Assembly (NCBI GenBank): GCA_963920765.1
Contig: OY987245.1
Span: 15,950,727 to 16,014,726, forward strand
Origin: Ulota crispa
Taxonomy: Eukaryota; Streptophyta; Bryopsida; Orthotrichales; Orthotrichaceae
DNA length: 64,000 nt
Reading direction: 5' to 3'
In this document: in pieces, positions 38,631 to 49,098 of the stretch
How the letters are laid out: every line of letters begins with the position of its first letter
How positions within the stretch are numbered: the stretch's first letter is position 1
The notes under the pieces: generated by a model
Told to the model about the DNA's origin: nothing
What the model saw: only the letters and a program-made list of their open reading frames with translations
Database searches by the model: none
Made by a program: the position numbers and the translations under genes

Positions 38631-40069
38631 CCCATTAACAATTGATCGACCCATTCCTAGTCAAATTTGACTCTTTTCAATTTGTAAAGAGAGCATGTCA
38701 AGGAATTTTATGACTTGGCAAAGGGGGCAAGTCTGGGGAATTGGAAAGTGAAAAGTTTTGGACAATAATCAGGCCAATCTGAGGTGGCATGTGGCTAGAG
38801 GGTTGAAAAAACTAAAAGAGTACCGGCTGAAAATACACCAATAAATGCAAAAAGATGGCCATAACAACTAAAGAGAGCATAATTCATGATGCATAACATT
38901 AAACCCTGCAAGATCACTTCCATCTATACAGTCAGATTTGTAGTAGACATATGTATTCAGTAGATTTAAAATTTCCCCCAAATGACATACAAAGGATTGC
39001 CCACCCCAAGAATCAACCACAAGCGTTAATGGGTTAATATATCATGAACTTTCTGATACAATCTTCAAGGAGCATTATTGTTTATAAATTGCAAGATGAG
39101 ATAAACCTCAAATATGGCATTACAAACTTTGAAGCATTAAGCTTGTTTCATATTTCTCATGCAACCCATGAACATGCTAGACTGAGTTGTTGAGATGGTT
39201 TTGGGATTGGTTTTGAAATATGTTTTTTCAATATTCTCTATTGATATTTCATTTGGTTTACTTTATTGTTTTAGCATTGTTATCTCATTTCTTATGTTGA
39301 TGTATCCAAAAGTTGTATTTACAAAAACATATCATCTATGTTGGTATACTTAAAGGAAAAATTCCATAATGATAAGTGCATTGTTAATTTTTCAATAGCT
39401 GTTGTAGACCTCCACTCCAACACTGTCAAATACAAACTTTCTATTATGCAAAAAGTTGCAACAGAATGTTATGTTTGTGTAACTATCAATTCGAATAGAT
39501 TTTATTTTTCCAATGAATTTTGATCTTGAAACTGTGATTCTTTAAGATTCAATAAAGATTGTCAAGCGACACATATTTTCGTCCTTGAATATGCTAATTA
39601 AATTGTTGAATGTAGTTTTATGGAATTTTTTACAAATTAATTATCCTTTTTAAACTTCTACCCTACCAATCCATTACCTTTAATGTTTTCACCATTTTGC
39701 AAGTCATTCTTAAGGTTTTTTTTTTTTAATGAACACTGTCAATCACTTTCATTGCTAATTGTTGTACTTTTATTACAAGTAGTTGTATACCTAATTTTCA
39801 AACTTTCAGCAAGGATAAACGAATTGTAGAAAAGGAACTATTATACCCCTGTCATCATAAGTGACACATTTAACAAAATATGAGCTATTCAAAGTCCACA
39901 AGTAATAGTCTTAAAATTTTGATTTACAAAACACTGAAAAATATTTCCAAAACATCAAAAAAAATCTTTGCAAAACAATAAGGAGAGATAAATTTAATTA
40001 TGAAAACATACAATTTTTCATAAAACACATATATGTAATAATATCACTCTAAAATCTCTAGTCATGACG
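38631..40069. other. AT-rich intergenic DNA
   Basis: No gene recognised. Frames of about 60 codons only. Confidence 0.4.
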
Positions 40070-40515
40070 TAAGGTAGCAACACCCATAAGCATGAAATTA
40101 AGGGTTTTGGAGTAGGAAAATCAATTAACAAACTTTGAAAAATTAAAGCAAGTTAGTAAGAGGGAACTAAAAATATTAGCATCAATTTCAAAGTTCCAGC
40201 TGCAAGCAATTATTTACAAACATTTTTCAAAGTCCTAAATCATTGAAAATGTATAGTTGTGTGTAGGAGATGCTAAAAATAACACAATGGGGCACTCAAA
40301 ATCGTCACGCAAGTCACCTACAACCATCACTTTGTCACCCATAATCATCACTTTGTCACTCATAATCATCACTTTGTCAATTGTCACCCGTAAGGCCATA
40401 ACCATCACTTAAGTACCCATAACCAACTTTTTTAATATTGTAAATCATTGATAGCTCAACACAAGTGTAGGTCACGCCCATGGAGGGAGTGGCTCTTATG
40501 GGTGTTGCTGCCTTA
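40070..40515. mobile_element. MITE, TAAGGTA...CACCCATAA family, copy 2, with internal 21-bp repeat
   Basis: Ends TAAGGTAGCAACACCCATAA and TTATGGGTGTTGCTGCCTTA are inverted copies. The interior differs from the 11.7-kb copy. It includes a 21-bp tandem repeat, CATCACTTTGTCACYCATAAT, three times at about 40,326-40,380. Length is 446 bp. Confidence 0.68.
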
Positions 40516-41532
40516 ATTAGGGCAAGTTTCCATGGGGGGCTGGAGGGGTTTGGCCTATACGTCTAGCCTCTGATTCGCCAAAAGTCAAACTAATTCCCTA
40601 GAGAATCTGGACCCAAAATCAGAAGTTGCTTCCTAAACTCTACTCAACGTGAATACTTCACAATTTTTTCTTTTAACTGCCTGTGGTCACCCGGGATGGG
40701 CCTTCGATCACCCATGGAAACTGGCCCTTAGCAGCAGCCTTGGGAGTTCGGATGTTACCAGTCACTCCTGTTCTCTTCAAACAAACGAAGCCTTCACCAC
40801 AAATCCTATAACATTCGAAACAGATAAACTAAAAGGGTCGCACCTAATTTGTACATCCGAGTTTCTATCGCAATATCAATAACAATGCTTTGACATGTCT
40901 CACGTTGTATAATCCCGTACTTCTGTTTCTGTAACTACTTAGCGTGAATGAGGTAATACAGCATTTTTACCGGCAGACTACCAGAGAGTCTGCCATTTTT
41001 TACTCCATTTTTACAATTTATCCACTCTGCCGCTGCGCACTTCATGATCAAGCGAACCTTGAATAACAAGCATGGTGATTGAACCCTCGCACATTGCCAC
41101 AAGGTCATACAACATAATTCAACATTAACATGACAAAGGTTCTGATTCATTGGAAGTCAGAGCTAAGTATGGTGCCAAGCAGCATGGCGGACCTCCATCA
41201 TTCAAACACTCATCAACAAACTCGAAGCCGAGCATTCCACAGCAAAGTTCCGGCACTCATACACATGCCCATAATGAATGGATTGATGTTTACATTAGAA
41301 TATATCGTCAACGAAATTAGTCCAGAAAGTATCCGCACTAGACAAAATTCTGGAAACAGAGAGATACTACACCGCCCAAGCCCTGCTAACAATAAGCATG
41401 ATATACTTCAATTTTCGAGGGTTGTAACCAAGTGAAGCCACCTTACCTGATGCGAGTAATTACAGCCCATGTTAGAGTTTCTTAACTAGCACGATTCTAG
41501 TGCAGAAGCACAATCCTCGCTTACAGCGCACT
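40516..41532. other. Intergenic DNA
   Basis: Composition is closer to balanced than the surroundings. Open frames of 77 and 101 codons (40,649 and 41,130, plus strand) have no recognised motif. Confidence 0.35.
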
Positions 41533-41651
41533 AAGGTAGTGTGCTCTAATTTGGTGCAATGTTCTAATTTGGTGTATTACTAGGAATATGTCAATCATTC
41601 CTGAACGTGTATCGAATTAGAACATCACACCGAATTAGAGCACACTACCTT
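41533..41651. repeat. Near-perfect 119-bp hairpin
   Basis: AAGGTAGTGTGCTCTAATTT on the left pairs with AATTAGAGCACACTACCTT on the right. The stem continues through a second GTTCTAATTTGGTG / CGAATTAGAAC block, giving about 50 bp of stem and a short loop near 41,590. It may be a very small MITE; a small-RNA precursor cannot be excluded. Confidence 0.7.
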
Positions 41652-42222
41652 CGTTAAGAATAGTTTCTCGAAAAAAATCACAACTATAATTGCTTCCTAA
41701 CGACACTATTCTCCATGAAAAGTATACTCAATTACCACTAAGGGAGGTAGCTGAAATTGCAATCCCTCCCTTGAAAAGCATCCCATAGGTAGCTCAAGAA
41801 TGGATATGGGTGGTTCTTGAATGGATCCTCTTTAGTCATAGAAGCAAAGGTGTAGTTTATTATTGCAAGAGCCAACCATACTCCTTGATTTCACCTCATT
41901 TCATTACAAGTTGCAGTGGAGCAGTTTACAGGAGTCCTAGAATCACAAATAAGTACCTAATACAAAAAAATTTGAAAATTCACCAACAATTCAATAATGC
42001 TTCAAAAGCATGAAAAAAATTGTGTTGGGTTTAGCATCCATTCCTCTCTGTCTGAAAACTAGACAAAATATAATTCTTGCCAAAAAAGCCCATGATAAGC
42101 CAGATCAGCCCTATTGAGCTACCTACCTACCTTAAATCACACAACTTGAGTCTATCTTTCTTCCAGTGATAATCAAAACTTCTGACACACTGACCGTGGT
42201 ACCACCGTCACCTAGGGCTCAC

Positions 42223-42753
42223 CTACTGCCCTCCGCCAACATTTAGGCCCACACTGAAATCAACACCGGAGTTCATTACGCAATGTCCCAATTCGTTCTG
42301 CAGGTGCAACACCTTCTTCACCTTGTCAAGGACCAACACCACCCCTGCCTTCACTTTGCCGCCCACTACAGTCGCCTTCAGCTTCACCAGGTCCAGCAAG
42401 ATCACCTTGTGCACGCCCAGAATCTGAAGCCGCACTCGCACAGCCCCGTCCTTCACCTTCACCTTCGACGCTGTCAGCTTCGTTACCTTCCCCGCCTTCA
42501 AAGCCACGGCCACAATCTTCGATCCCCGGAGCAACAGCGTGGCCTTCCCGGCTTTCACATCCTCATCCAGCTTCGTCAGGTCCCACTTAATGGCTAAGTC
42601 GACTGGCTACTCTAGTGCCGACAGCAAATGAGCCATCTCGGCGGCAGTTAAGAGCTCCCGTCTTGGCTCAGCTGCAACCGACTCTGCATTGGCCGAGCAG
42701 ATCGTCATAGCCAGCACCAGAGCCACCACCAACATCGCACAACACTTGGCCAT
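42223..42753 (-). pseudogene. Small secreted Lys/Val-rich protein with an in-frame TAG
   Basis: From the ATG at 42,753 the frame starts MAKCCAMLVVALVLAMTICS, a clear signal peptide with likely cleavage after ANA (residue 23). It runs to LLSALE at residue 48, then TAG (42,607-42,609). The same frame continues without another stop for about 127 codons to 42,223: WDLTKLDEDVKAGKATLL, then alternating K/V-rich text such as KVTKLTASKVKVKDGAVRV and HKVILLDLVKLKATVVGG, ending GLNVGGGQ. Codon use is GC-rich on both sides of the stop, so both halves look like one former or actual gene of about 176 codons. I do not recognise the family. Explanations are a recent nonsense mutation, a base-call error, readthrough, or an unnoticed short intron. 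Confidence 0.6.
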
Positions 42754-43227
42754 GGTGGTAGTCCTGGGCTGAGCTCTGCCCTGGTTAGGTATCCTACACA
42801 GGACCACAAGCTTGTACGAGAGATGGATTCAGAACAGGAAGAATGATTGAGTTTTCTTATGTACCAGTTTGAGGTGTCTCCAATGCTAGGCCGCGCGGCA
42901 ACGTACGTAGCACACCTGATCGTCGTCGACGGATGTATGAATGCTGTGATTAATACGTCCGGGAGATGGGGGAGCTCGAGGAACACCTGAGGGCACGAGT
43001 TTCGCGATCCAACCTGGCGTCTCTGGTTGCAAACCAGGAATCGACCATGGGTGCATTATTACGGCAACCAGTCAGGGTCGGCGCCGGACGCCGGGTGCGA
43101 GAAATGCTGTGAGTCCTTTCGCCTCTGCCTACAACGGCGTTTGTCGACAGTGGTGCATCCATGCATGCAGGGGGAGGCGTGGAGCTGCCTGGCGCATCCG
43201 TGCATGGCGGGCGTTTCATCTCGGAAA

Positions 43228-43421
43228 TGCTATATCATGAGCAGGATTCATGAGCAGTGAGCCGTGAGCCTAAATTTTTTGTCAAAATAATTAATTTTAA
43301 ACTTATATTTTTTATTTTTTGAAAAACTTAACATTTTTTAAAGCTTTTCCACTAATTTTGAGCTCAAAATTGATTCATGCTCACCAAATCTTGACTCACC
43401 AATTTACGCTTACAAAATAGC
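43228..43421. mobile_element. Small MITE with GCTATWTTGTGAGC-type ends, copy 1
   Basis: It begins GCTATATCATGAGC and ends ...TTACAAAATAGC. It is homologous to 59,749-59,998 through 'ATGAGC...CATGAGC', 'TTTTTTGTCAAAAT', 'TTTGAGCTCAAAATTGAT' and the terminal 'CAAAATAGC'. It is non-coding. Confidence 0.55.
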
Positions 43422-43707
43422 GTCGTCCCAATTCATCTTCTCTACCGATTCATCTTCTCTAGTTCATCATCAGATCTTCTCCCTAATTTTGGCTCGTTTT
43501 TTGGCAGGATCTGAAGTGCTACCCACCAGTTGTGCTTAAGGATATAACCATCATAAATGAACATGCTTTGTCCATGCCAAGTGTGCCACTCCGGCGAGGA
43601 AGAGAGCATACCTCAGGCCTCAGGGTGTCTGAAAGGGTGAGATTGCCCAGTGACGTGCCGGTGCAGCCTTGTGTATCCATCTTTCAAGGCTGGGGCACAC
43701 AGAAATA

Positions 43708-44600
43708 AATCTGCGTTTCAAACCTACGTTTTGTGGACAACAGGTGGCTGCGTTTACTTTTGTTTACTTCAACTTTTTTGGTCCGTTCAAAACCGTCAGC
43801 TTTGAACGTTCACAAACTCACGTCTCAAACCTCCAATTCTATTTAGCAAAACAGTAAATGAAATCTTAAAAAACAATTGTAACGTCATATTCGTAAATTT
43901 AGGAAAAAAAGGTGTCCCACTTTGTACTCCATCTTAAACCCAAAAAGTTACCTTAAACTAGATTTGAAGGTATCAAATTCAGTCTGAACCACTAAGATTT
44001 TTTCCTTCGTAAATTCCTCCTCTCATGTGAGAACACCTGTACAAAAAAAAACGTTGCAAGGTAGGTTTTAGGAGGCCTCCCAAAACTTTCACCTCAAAAT
44101 TTTAAAATCCCAAAATGTACAATTTTTCCCAAATTAACAAATATGGTGTTTTGTCCCCTAGTTTTCCAAAAATATAAGTTACTTCTTCATCCATTTCAAA
44201 TCGACTAATTTTGCTTATGTGGCCCTAGCATCAAGGTCATGCCACACCAAAGTTGACCAAACCCAAGTGGCGTTTCAAACCACCATTTTTTTATAAAACA
44301 AGTGGCGGCATTTACTTTTGTGTGGAAAGTAGATTCTTTAACATTTTATGTCCACTTTTTTGGTTTGTTCAAATCTAACATTTTTGAGAGTTCACAAGGC
44401 AGTGTCTCAAACCTCTTACCCTAAAATGATGGAAAGATTATTTTTACAAGAACAATAAATGAAACCTTGAAAAAGTGATTGTCTCCCAATTTTTGAAAAA
44501 TACAAGTTACTTCTTCATCCGTTTCAAACGGGTTGTGCAGTTGGCCCCGGCATTAGAGAGTGCCAGAATGCTCGAAACGGCATGGCAGCTGAGAATACCA
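43708..44600. repeat. Diverged tandem duplication, one unit interrupted by a MITE
   Basis: A unit starting 'TTTCAAACC...' at about 43,718 is repeated from about 44,274. Shared landmarks are 'TTTACTTTTGT', 'CTTTTTTGG', 'TTCACAA', 'GTCTCAAACCTC', 'AATGAAA' and 'AAGTTACTTCTTCATCC'. In the first unit the sequence is broken between 'AACAATTG' and 'GTCCCCTAG' by a foldback element (43,880-44,151). In the second unit the same junction is continuous (GATTGTCTCCC). Confidence 0.6.
43880..44151. mobile_element. Foldback MITE (AACRCCATATT family) with an empty site nearby
   Basis: TAACGTCATATTCGTAAATT at the left is mirrored by AAATTAACAAATATGGTGTT at the right. Length is about 272 bp. The neighbouring tandem unit lacks it, giving the pre-insertion sequence. 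Relatives are at 30,119 and 58,894. Confidence 0.65.
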
Positions 44601-46065
44601 ACTTCATACAAATGGCTGTCCTCATCACATGGGCGAGAGCTAGAAAAGTGAAAAGCAGACGAGGTTAAACTAACAATTGGAAAGGCACGGCAAAAACTTT
44701 AGTATTAACCCAGATTTGTCTAGGGATGGTTCAGGCTTTAGTGTGAAAGAAACGTAGCCACTTTTAGTAACATGCATAATAGGTACGATTTCTACTCCCA
44801 TGCTCCTTCATCCCTCCCAAAATCTTGGCAATTCTTTTGCTCGCTTCTACGGCCCTTTGCCATTTTTATGGAACACAACATTATAATAAAACTGATGTTC
44901 AATATTCTTAAATTTCAATTTGTTAAAATGACAATATCCCTAGGGTAGTTGCAAGAAACACTTCATTGTTTTGTCTCAATCACCCTTAGTATTGGGAGTA
45001 CTATGTAGTACTATCAAGCTTTTGGAATAATTTTTTTTTAAATAAAATAAAATATAGAAAATTTGTAAAGCACTTTAAATAGCATACTCATGAAAATTCA
45101 GACCTAGAAATTTTTTATTCTAAAAGTTATGCACAAAAACAAAATGACCAACAAAAAGCCAATTTCTTTCTTGCTTTTTAGATAGTAGTAAAATAATTCA
45201 AAAAACTAAAATAAAAATTGGCCATTTGAGAACCCATTAAACACATTCACATGGTACAATTGCTTTGCTGAGGAATTTCTTTGTATTTTGCCAATGAAGG
45301 GAGATAGGATGCCCACTTTGAGACAATGTAGATGCCATGGAATTTATAATTTTGCAAAATCCTTCTACAAATGCATGTAAGCATGCTCCATAAACAACAT
45401 CCTTGATTTATAACCCTAGAAAAGCTCTTTTGGACCCAAAATAGTACTAAAAACCCCAAAATGGCCAAGGTAGACACCTATTTGGTGGCTGTTCAAAAAT
45501 AGTAAAATAATTTTAAAAAAACCAAAAAAAATACGAAAGGTGTATAATTGCAACATGTGCCTTTTTTTGAAATTTCAGCTTAAAAGAATGTGCTATGCAA
45601 AAGTTACAAGCCAAAAAGCACCTGCAGGAGGTGAAGGGGACAAGAAATAGTACAAGTGTTTCTTGCAATCACCTCCTACAACATGGCTGAGGGGACCAAT
45701 TCTAAGATTTTGAGGGGAGTTGGGAAGGAGTGTTGGACTAGAAATCATACTAATAGTGCTTGCTTATTATAACAACTTACATATCTTGCAATATGAACCA
45801 TCATGAGCCACGTTTGTTCTAGATTGCATTTACAGCTCTATATGGTGCCTTTTGAACCATCATTGCACCCCTCTAGCCTCTTCTCTTCTTGTTTTCAGGC
45901 AATGTCACAATCTTGGTACTCCCAACGCACCACCTTGGACATCTGGAAAGGCCTTAAGCGCCAACTACACTAGTGAGTTTGATTTTTTTATATTTATGGG
46001 AAAATTTGAATGTGCAAGCAATGAGGCATTTTCTTAAGCTCTCTTTACATTATAACATTCATTTG
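44601..46065. other. AT-rich intergenic DNA
   Basis: No gene recognised. A 76-codon minus-strand frame at 45,247-45,477 has no motif I know. Confidence 0.4.
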
Positions 46066-46226
46066 TACTAGTAGAAGATTCATGTTTTTCTATTGTTTGT
46101 TTGCGTTGATTTAATAGTTTTTTGTTGATGTTCAATAGGAATCAACAAATTTATGTTGAACATCAACAAAAAAGTATCTTGATCAACATGATCAAAATAA
46201 TGAAAAAATAGAGTTTTCTACTAGTG
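46066..46226. mobile_element. 161-bp CACTA-type MITE
   Basis: The left end TACTAGTAGAAGATTC and right end GAGTTTTCTACTAGTG are inverted copies of a CACTAGTAGAA terminus; the first C has become T. The interior folds through 'GTTGATGTTCAATAGG' and 'GTTGAACATCAAC'. It uses the same termini as the 3.7-kb element at 32,738. It sits at the outer edge of the SDR duplication. Confidence 0.6.
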
Positions 46227-47268
46227 TAAGTTTTTTGACTTTGTTTCATCAAAAACACTTAGAATGAATTCTTTTGATGCCAAAGATAAAAAATAAATGA
46301 TAAATGAAATTTGGGTGGATTTTGTTGTCAGTTCTAGTGGTAGATTACTTCATTATGCTATATCAAAAAAAGTAAAAAATTTGACAACAAGGATTGTAAG
46401 ATTATAGGGATTTGAAGTGACAAATAGTGTTTTTGGGAGCATTCAAAATTTGGGCAACTTGAACTTGGGATGGCTTTTGCACCAATAGCAAGAATGCTTA
46501 GCGATTATTGAAAAAATGTGCTGAAATGTGCCATTGAAGAGTCTATGATAAGTTGCTACTTTGAAAAATGTGCAGCAAGTTCAAATAAAATCAAGACTTC
46601 TTTGGATATCCCTCTCATAGGAACTAGAATTCATGCACACTTGAAGCCTCTTTGTTCATAATCATTGGTGCCATGTATAGTTGGAGCTAAAATTTCCTTG
46701 TGATAAGTAGTAGCTTTTTGACTATTGCATTCCATGCTCCTTTTTGTAGTTGTTGCATTAATTTGGAAAGGGAGTCATTAGTTTTAAAGTAACAATAATA
46801 AATACATAATCACCAAAAATAACAGCTTCCTAGTTCTATACACAAAAGTTGCCATTTTGAAATAATGAGTGTTTACCAGTTGCAAAAGAAACAAATACTT
46901 TTATACTCATCCACGTTCAATCTCAACTATCTTCACATTTGCATGCAATTGTTGGAATTTGTTTTGCCAACATTATCTAGAAGCCTTGAAGTTCAAGATC
47001 TCACAGTTACAATTTTCCCTGAACCTTTGATCTTACAACTACAATTCCAAAATTTCCAAAATGCCTTTTTGGAACAAAAGAAAAGTAGCCTTAGCAATTA
47101 GGGGTTGATCACCGAAACAATGTTGACTTCACAATTAGTCCCAATTTATCAATATATACAACGACACAAGGCTTGACTTTTGACATGTGAAAAGTACTAG
47201 GTTTCAAACCCTAATTCTCCTATCAAGCCCTACTTGGAACAAGGGCATTCTCTCGAAACAAGTGCAGA

Positions 47269-47577
47269 CCGCCGTCACTCCCTTAGGATCACACCGCCGT
47301 CACTCCCTTAGGATCACACCGCCGTCACTCCCTTAGGATCACACCGCCGTCACTCCCTTAGGATCACACCGCCGTCACTCCCTTAGGATCACACCGCCGT
47401 CACTCCCTTAGGATCACACCGCCGTCACTCCCTTAGGATCACACCGCCGTCACTCCCTTAGGATCACACCGCCGTCACTCCCTTAGGATCACACCGCCGT
47501 CACTCCCTTAGGATCACACCGCCGTCACTCCCTTAGGATCACACCGCCGTCACTCCCTTAGGATCACACCGCCGTCC
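47269..47577. repeat. 25-bp minisatellite, 12 units, overlapping the SDR stop codon
   Basis: CCGCCGTCACTCCCTTAGGATCACA is repeated 12 times with no visible variation, plus a partial unit. On the minus strand the unit contains GTGTGATCCTAAGGGAGT: the SDR copy A codons GCG-GTG-TGA and the bases just after them. The other SDR copy has this stretch only once. Confidence 0.97.
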
Positions 47578-48529
47578 GTTGCTCAAGCATTTCCACAGAC
47601 GCCTCCCACAGTCTCGCGGCGTCGCCCGCGTCGAGCGCGTACGGATTTACACCATCAGGTTCGGAGTTCGTTTCGAGGCCGGGAACCACGGCCGCTTCGT
47701 TGTTGTTCTGGAAGTACCGCCCACTGATCCCGTCCACCAGGGGCGATGCCGCCAGCAACACTTGCGTCGACGCACCCTGTTCTACAGTTTTGGTCTTCAT
47801 GTTCTTCAACATCTTCTCCATCTCCGGGTCTGGCTTCATGTGCCGCCCCAAGTTGGTCTCCCAAATTTCACCCGGGTGGCAAGCGTTGGCGGTGATTCCG
47901 TCCTTGGCCCACCGCTTGCTGGCTTCCACCGCGAACAGCACGTTCGCCGTCTTCGACTGCCCGTACGCCGTAAAGGCGTTGTACTCGCGCTTCTCGTAGT
48001 GGATGTCGTCGAACACAACCGGCGAAAAGACATGGCCAAACGAGCTAACGGACACAACGCGTGCGTGCTTGGCGGCGGCGAGGGCGTCGTGGAGCCCCAG
48101 CGCGAGCTCAAAGTGACCCAGGTGGTTGGTGGCGAACTGCTGCTCCCACCCCTCCGGCGTTCGCTGGATCTCAGGAAACGCCGCGACCCCGGCGTTGTTG
48201 ACAAGGATGTGCAGCGGCCCGTTCCACGCTCCAATGAATGCCTCAATAGATGCGTGGTTAGCGAGGTCGAGCGGCGCCACGAACACTTTCTTGTTCCCCG
48301 TCTTGCCGGAGATCTCCGCTGCGATTTTCTTGCCAGTTTCGACGTTGCGGACTGCGAGCGTTACCTCGGCTCCTGCTGAAGCCAGCGCACGGGCAGTCTC
48401 GATGCCGAGGCCGGACGAGGAGCCCGTGACGATGGCGCGTTTGCCAGTGAGGTCGACGCCGGCGATGACATCGCTTGTAGTGGAGTCGTAGGTGAAGGGA
48501 GTCTTGACGCGGGTAGCATCAGACGTCAT
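47564..48529 (-). CDS. Short-chain dehydrogenase/reductase, copy A
   Basis: An intronless NAD(P)-dependent oxidoreductase of the classical SDR fold, 321 residues from the ATG in GCACCATGAC. Cofactor motif TGSSSGLG is at residues 35-42, NNAG at 111-114, catalytic Ser within SVSS (160-163) and YGQSK with Tyr189 and Lys193, followed by HPG (218-220). It resembles WWOX/retinol-dehydrogenase-like SDRs of bacteria and plants; the substrate is not deducible. There is no signal peptide or membrane helix, so a soluble protein is expected. The gene is strongly GC-rich at third positions within AT-rich DNA and lacks introns, which suggests transfer from a bacterium or retroposition. Compared with copy B it has 25 or so substitutions, half of them in residues 214-249. 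The stop codon is the first unit of the minisatellite. Confidence 0.9.
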   Translation of the reverse strand: MTSDATRVKTPFTYDSTTSDVIAGVDLTGKRAIVTGSSSGLGIETARALASAGAEVTLAVRNVETGKKIAAEISGKTGNKKVFVAPLDLANHASIEAFIGAWNGPLHILVNNAGVAAFPEIQRTPEGWEQQFATNHLGHFELALGLHDALAAAKHARVVSVSSFGHVFSPVVFDDIHYEKREYNAFTAYGQSKTANVLFAVEASKRWAKDGITANACHPGEIWETNLGRHMKPDPEMEKMLKNMKTKTVEQGASTQVLLAASPLVDGISGRYFQNNNEAAVVPGLETNSEPDGVNPYALDAGDAARLWEASVEMLEQRTAV

Positions 48530-48903
48530 GGTGCAAATCGAATCTCTGTCCACGCGCTCCCTGCGGCTATGTCTTCCAGGACCCCTCTACAAAATTTCCT
48601 CACGTACCCAACTAAACTGAGTGGACAAGCTACACTCTCTAGATCTCAGAGCAAGTGATCATCAATACGTTGTCGTCAAAGGCTCGTACCAAAAGCAACG
48701 GCACCTTCAAACCCGAATGAGCAACCTCGCAATGCTACACTCTTTGGAAATCTAGAGAGATTTCTGAGAGAGGTAATTTACAATCCAAGCATGCACTGAA
48801 TGGCCATTTGTATGCAATGCTGTAACATTTATATACTTTCCCTTGCAAAAGGAAGGAATTCTCGCAATTGCACTTGCGGGTTAATCTCGAAGGGAACCTT
48901 GAG

Positions 48904-48911
48904 TATGTATA
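48904..48911 (-). promoter_or_regulatory. Altered TATA-box position of SDR copy A
   Basis: The minus strand reads TATACATA at the place where copy B has TATAAATA, with matching flanks (GTATACATAC against GTATAAATAC). One base differs inside the core, which could weaken this promoter. Confidence 0.4.
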
Positions 48912-49098
48912 CAAGTGTGAATTAGGTTTGCTCGAAGGCCACTGCATGTGTACCTTCCAGTCCTTCCTTCCTCACACTTACGTGTCACCTCCCATGACGA
49001 GCGTGTATTCTTTTGTGATTCTAGAACATCTGGTCTTATGCGCTGATCATTGTTAGAGGTCTTTGTCTCTCCGGGTTCTGCCGATCTTGGGATGTTAA

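Larger units (their letters stand above)
46230..49098 (-). repeat. Left arm of an inverted duplication carrying SDR copy A
   Basis: The minus strand here is homologous to the plus strand of 60,205-63,161. At the inner edge 'CCCGGAGAGACAAAGACC' matches 'CCCGGGGAGACAAGATCG'. Promoter region, coding region and the downstream repeat all follow in order, to 'GTTTCATCAAAAACACTTA' matching 'TAAGTGTTTGAATTTGATGAAAC'. Outside these points the two loci are unrelated. Confidence 0.85.

Noticed and set aside
43508..43707. Plus-strand open stretch DLKCYPPVVLKD... after a CAG, resembling a P450 exon
   Set aside because: Only YPP is suggestive; no haem-binding or other P450 motif follows, and the neighbourhood is repetitive.
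47269..47577. CRISPR-like array
   Set aside because: Units are directly adjacent without spacers; it is a minisatellite in a plant genome.
47579..48379. A 266-codon plus-strand frame opposite SDR copy A (and its mirror at 60,906-61,706)
   Set aside because: It is the antisense shadow of a GC-rich coding sequence; GC-rich third positions suppress stops on the opposite strand. The SDR motifs lie on the other strand.
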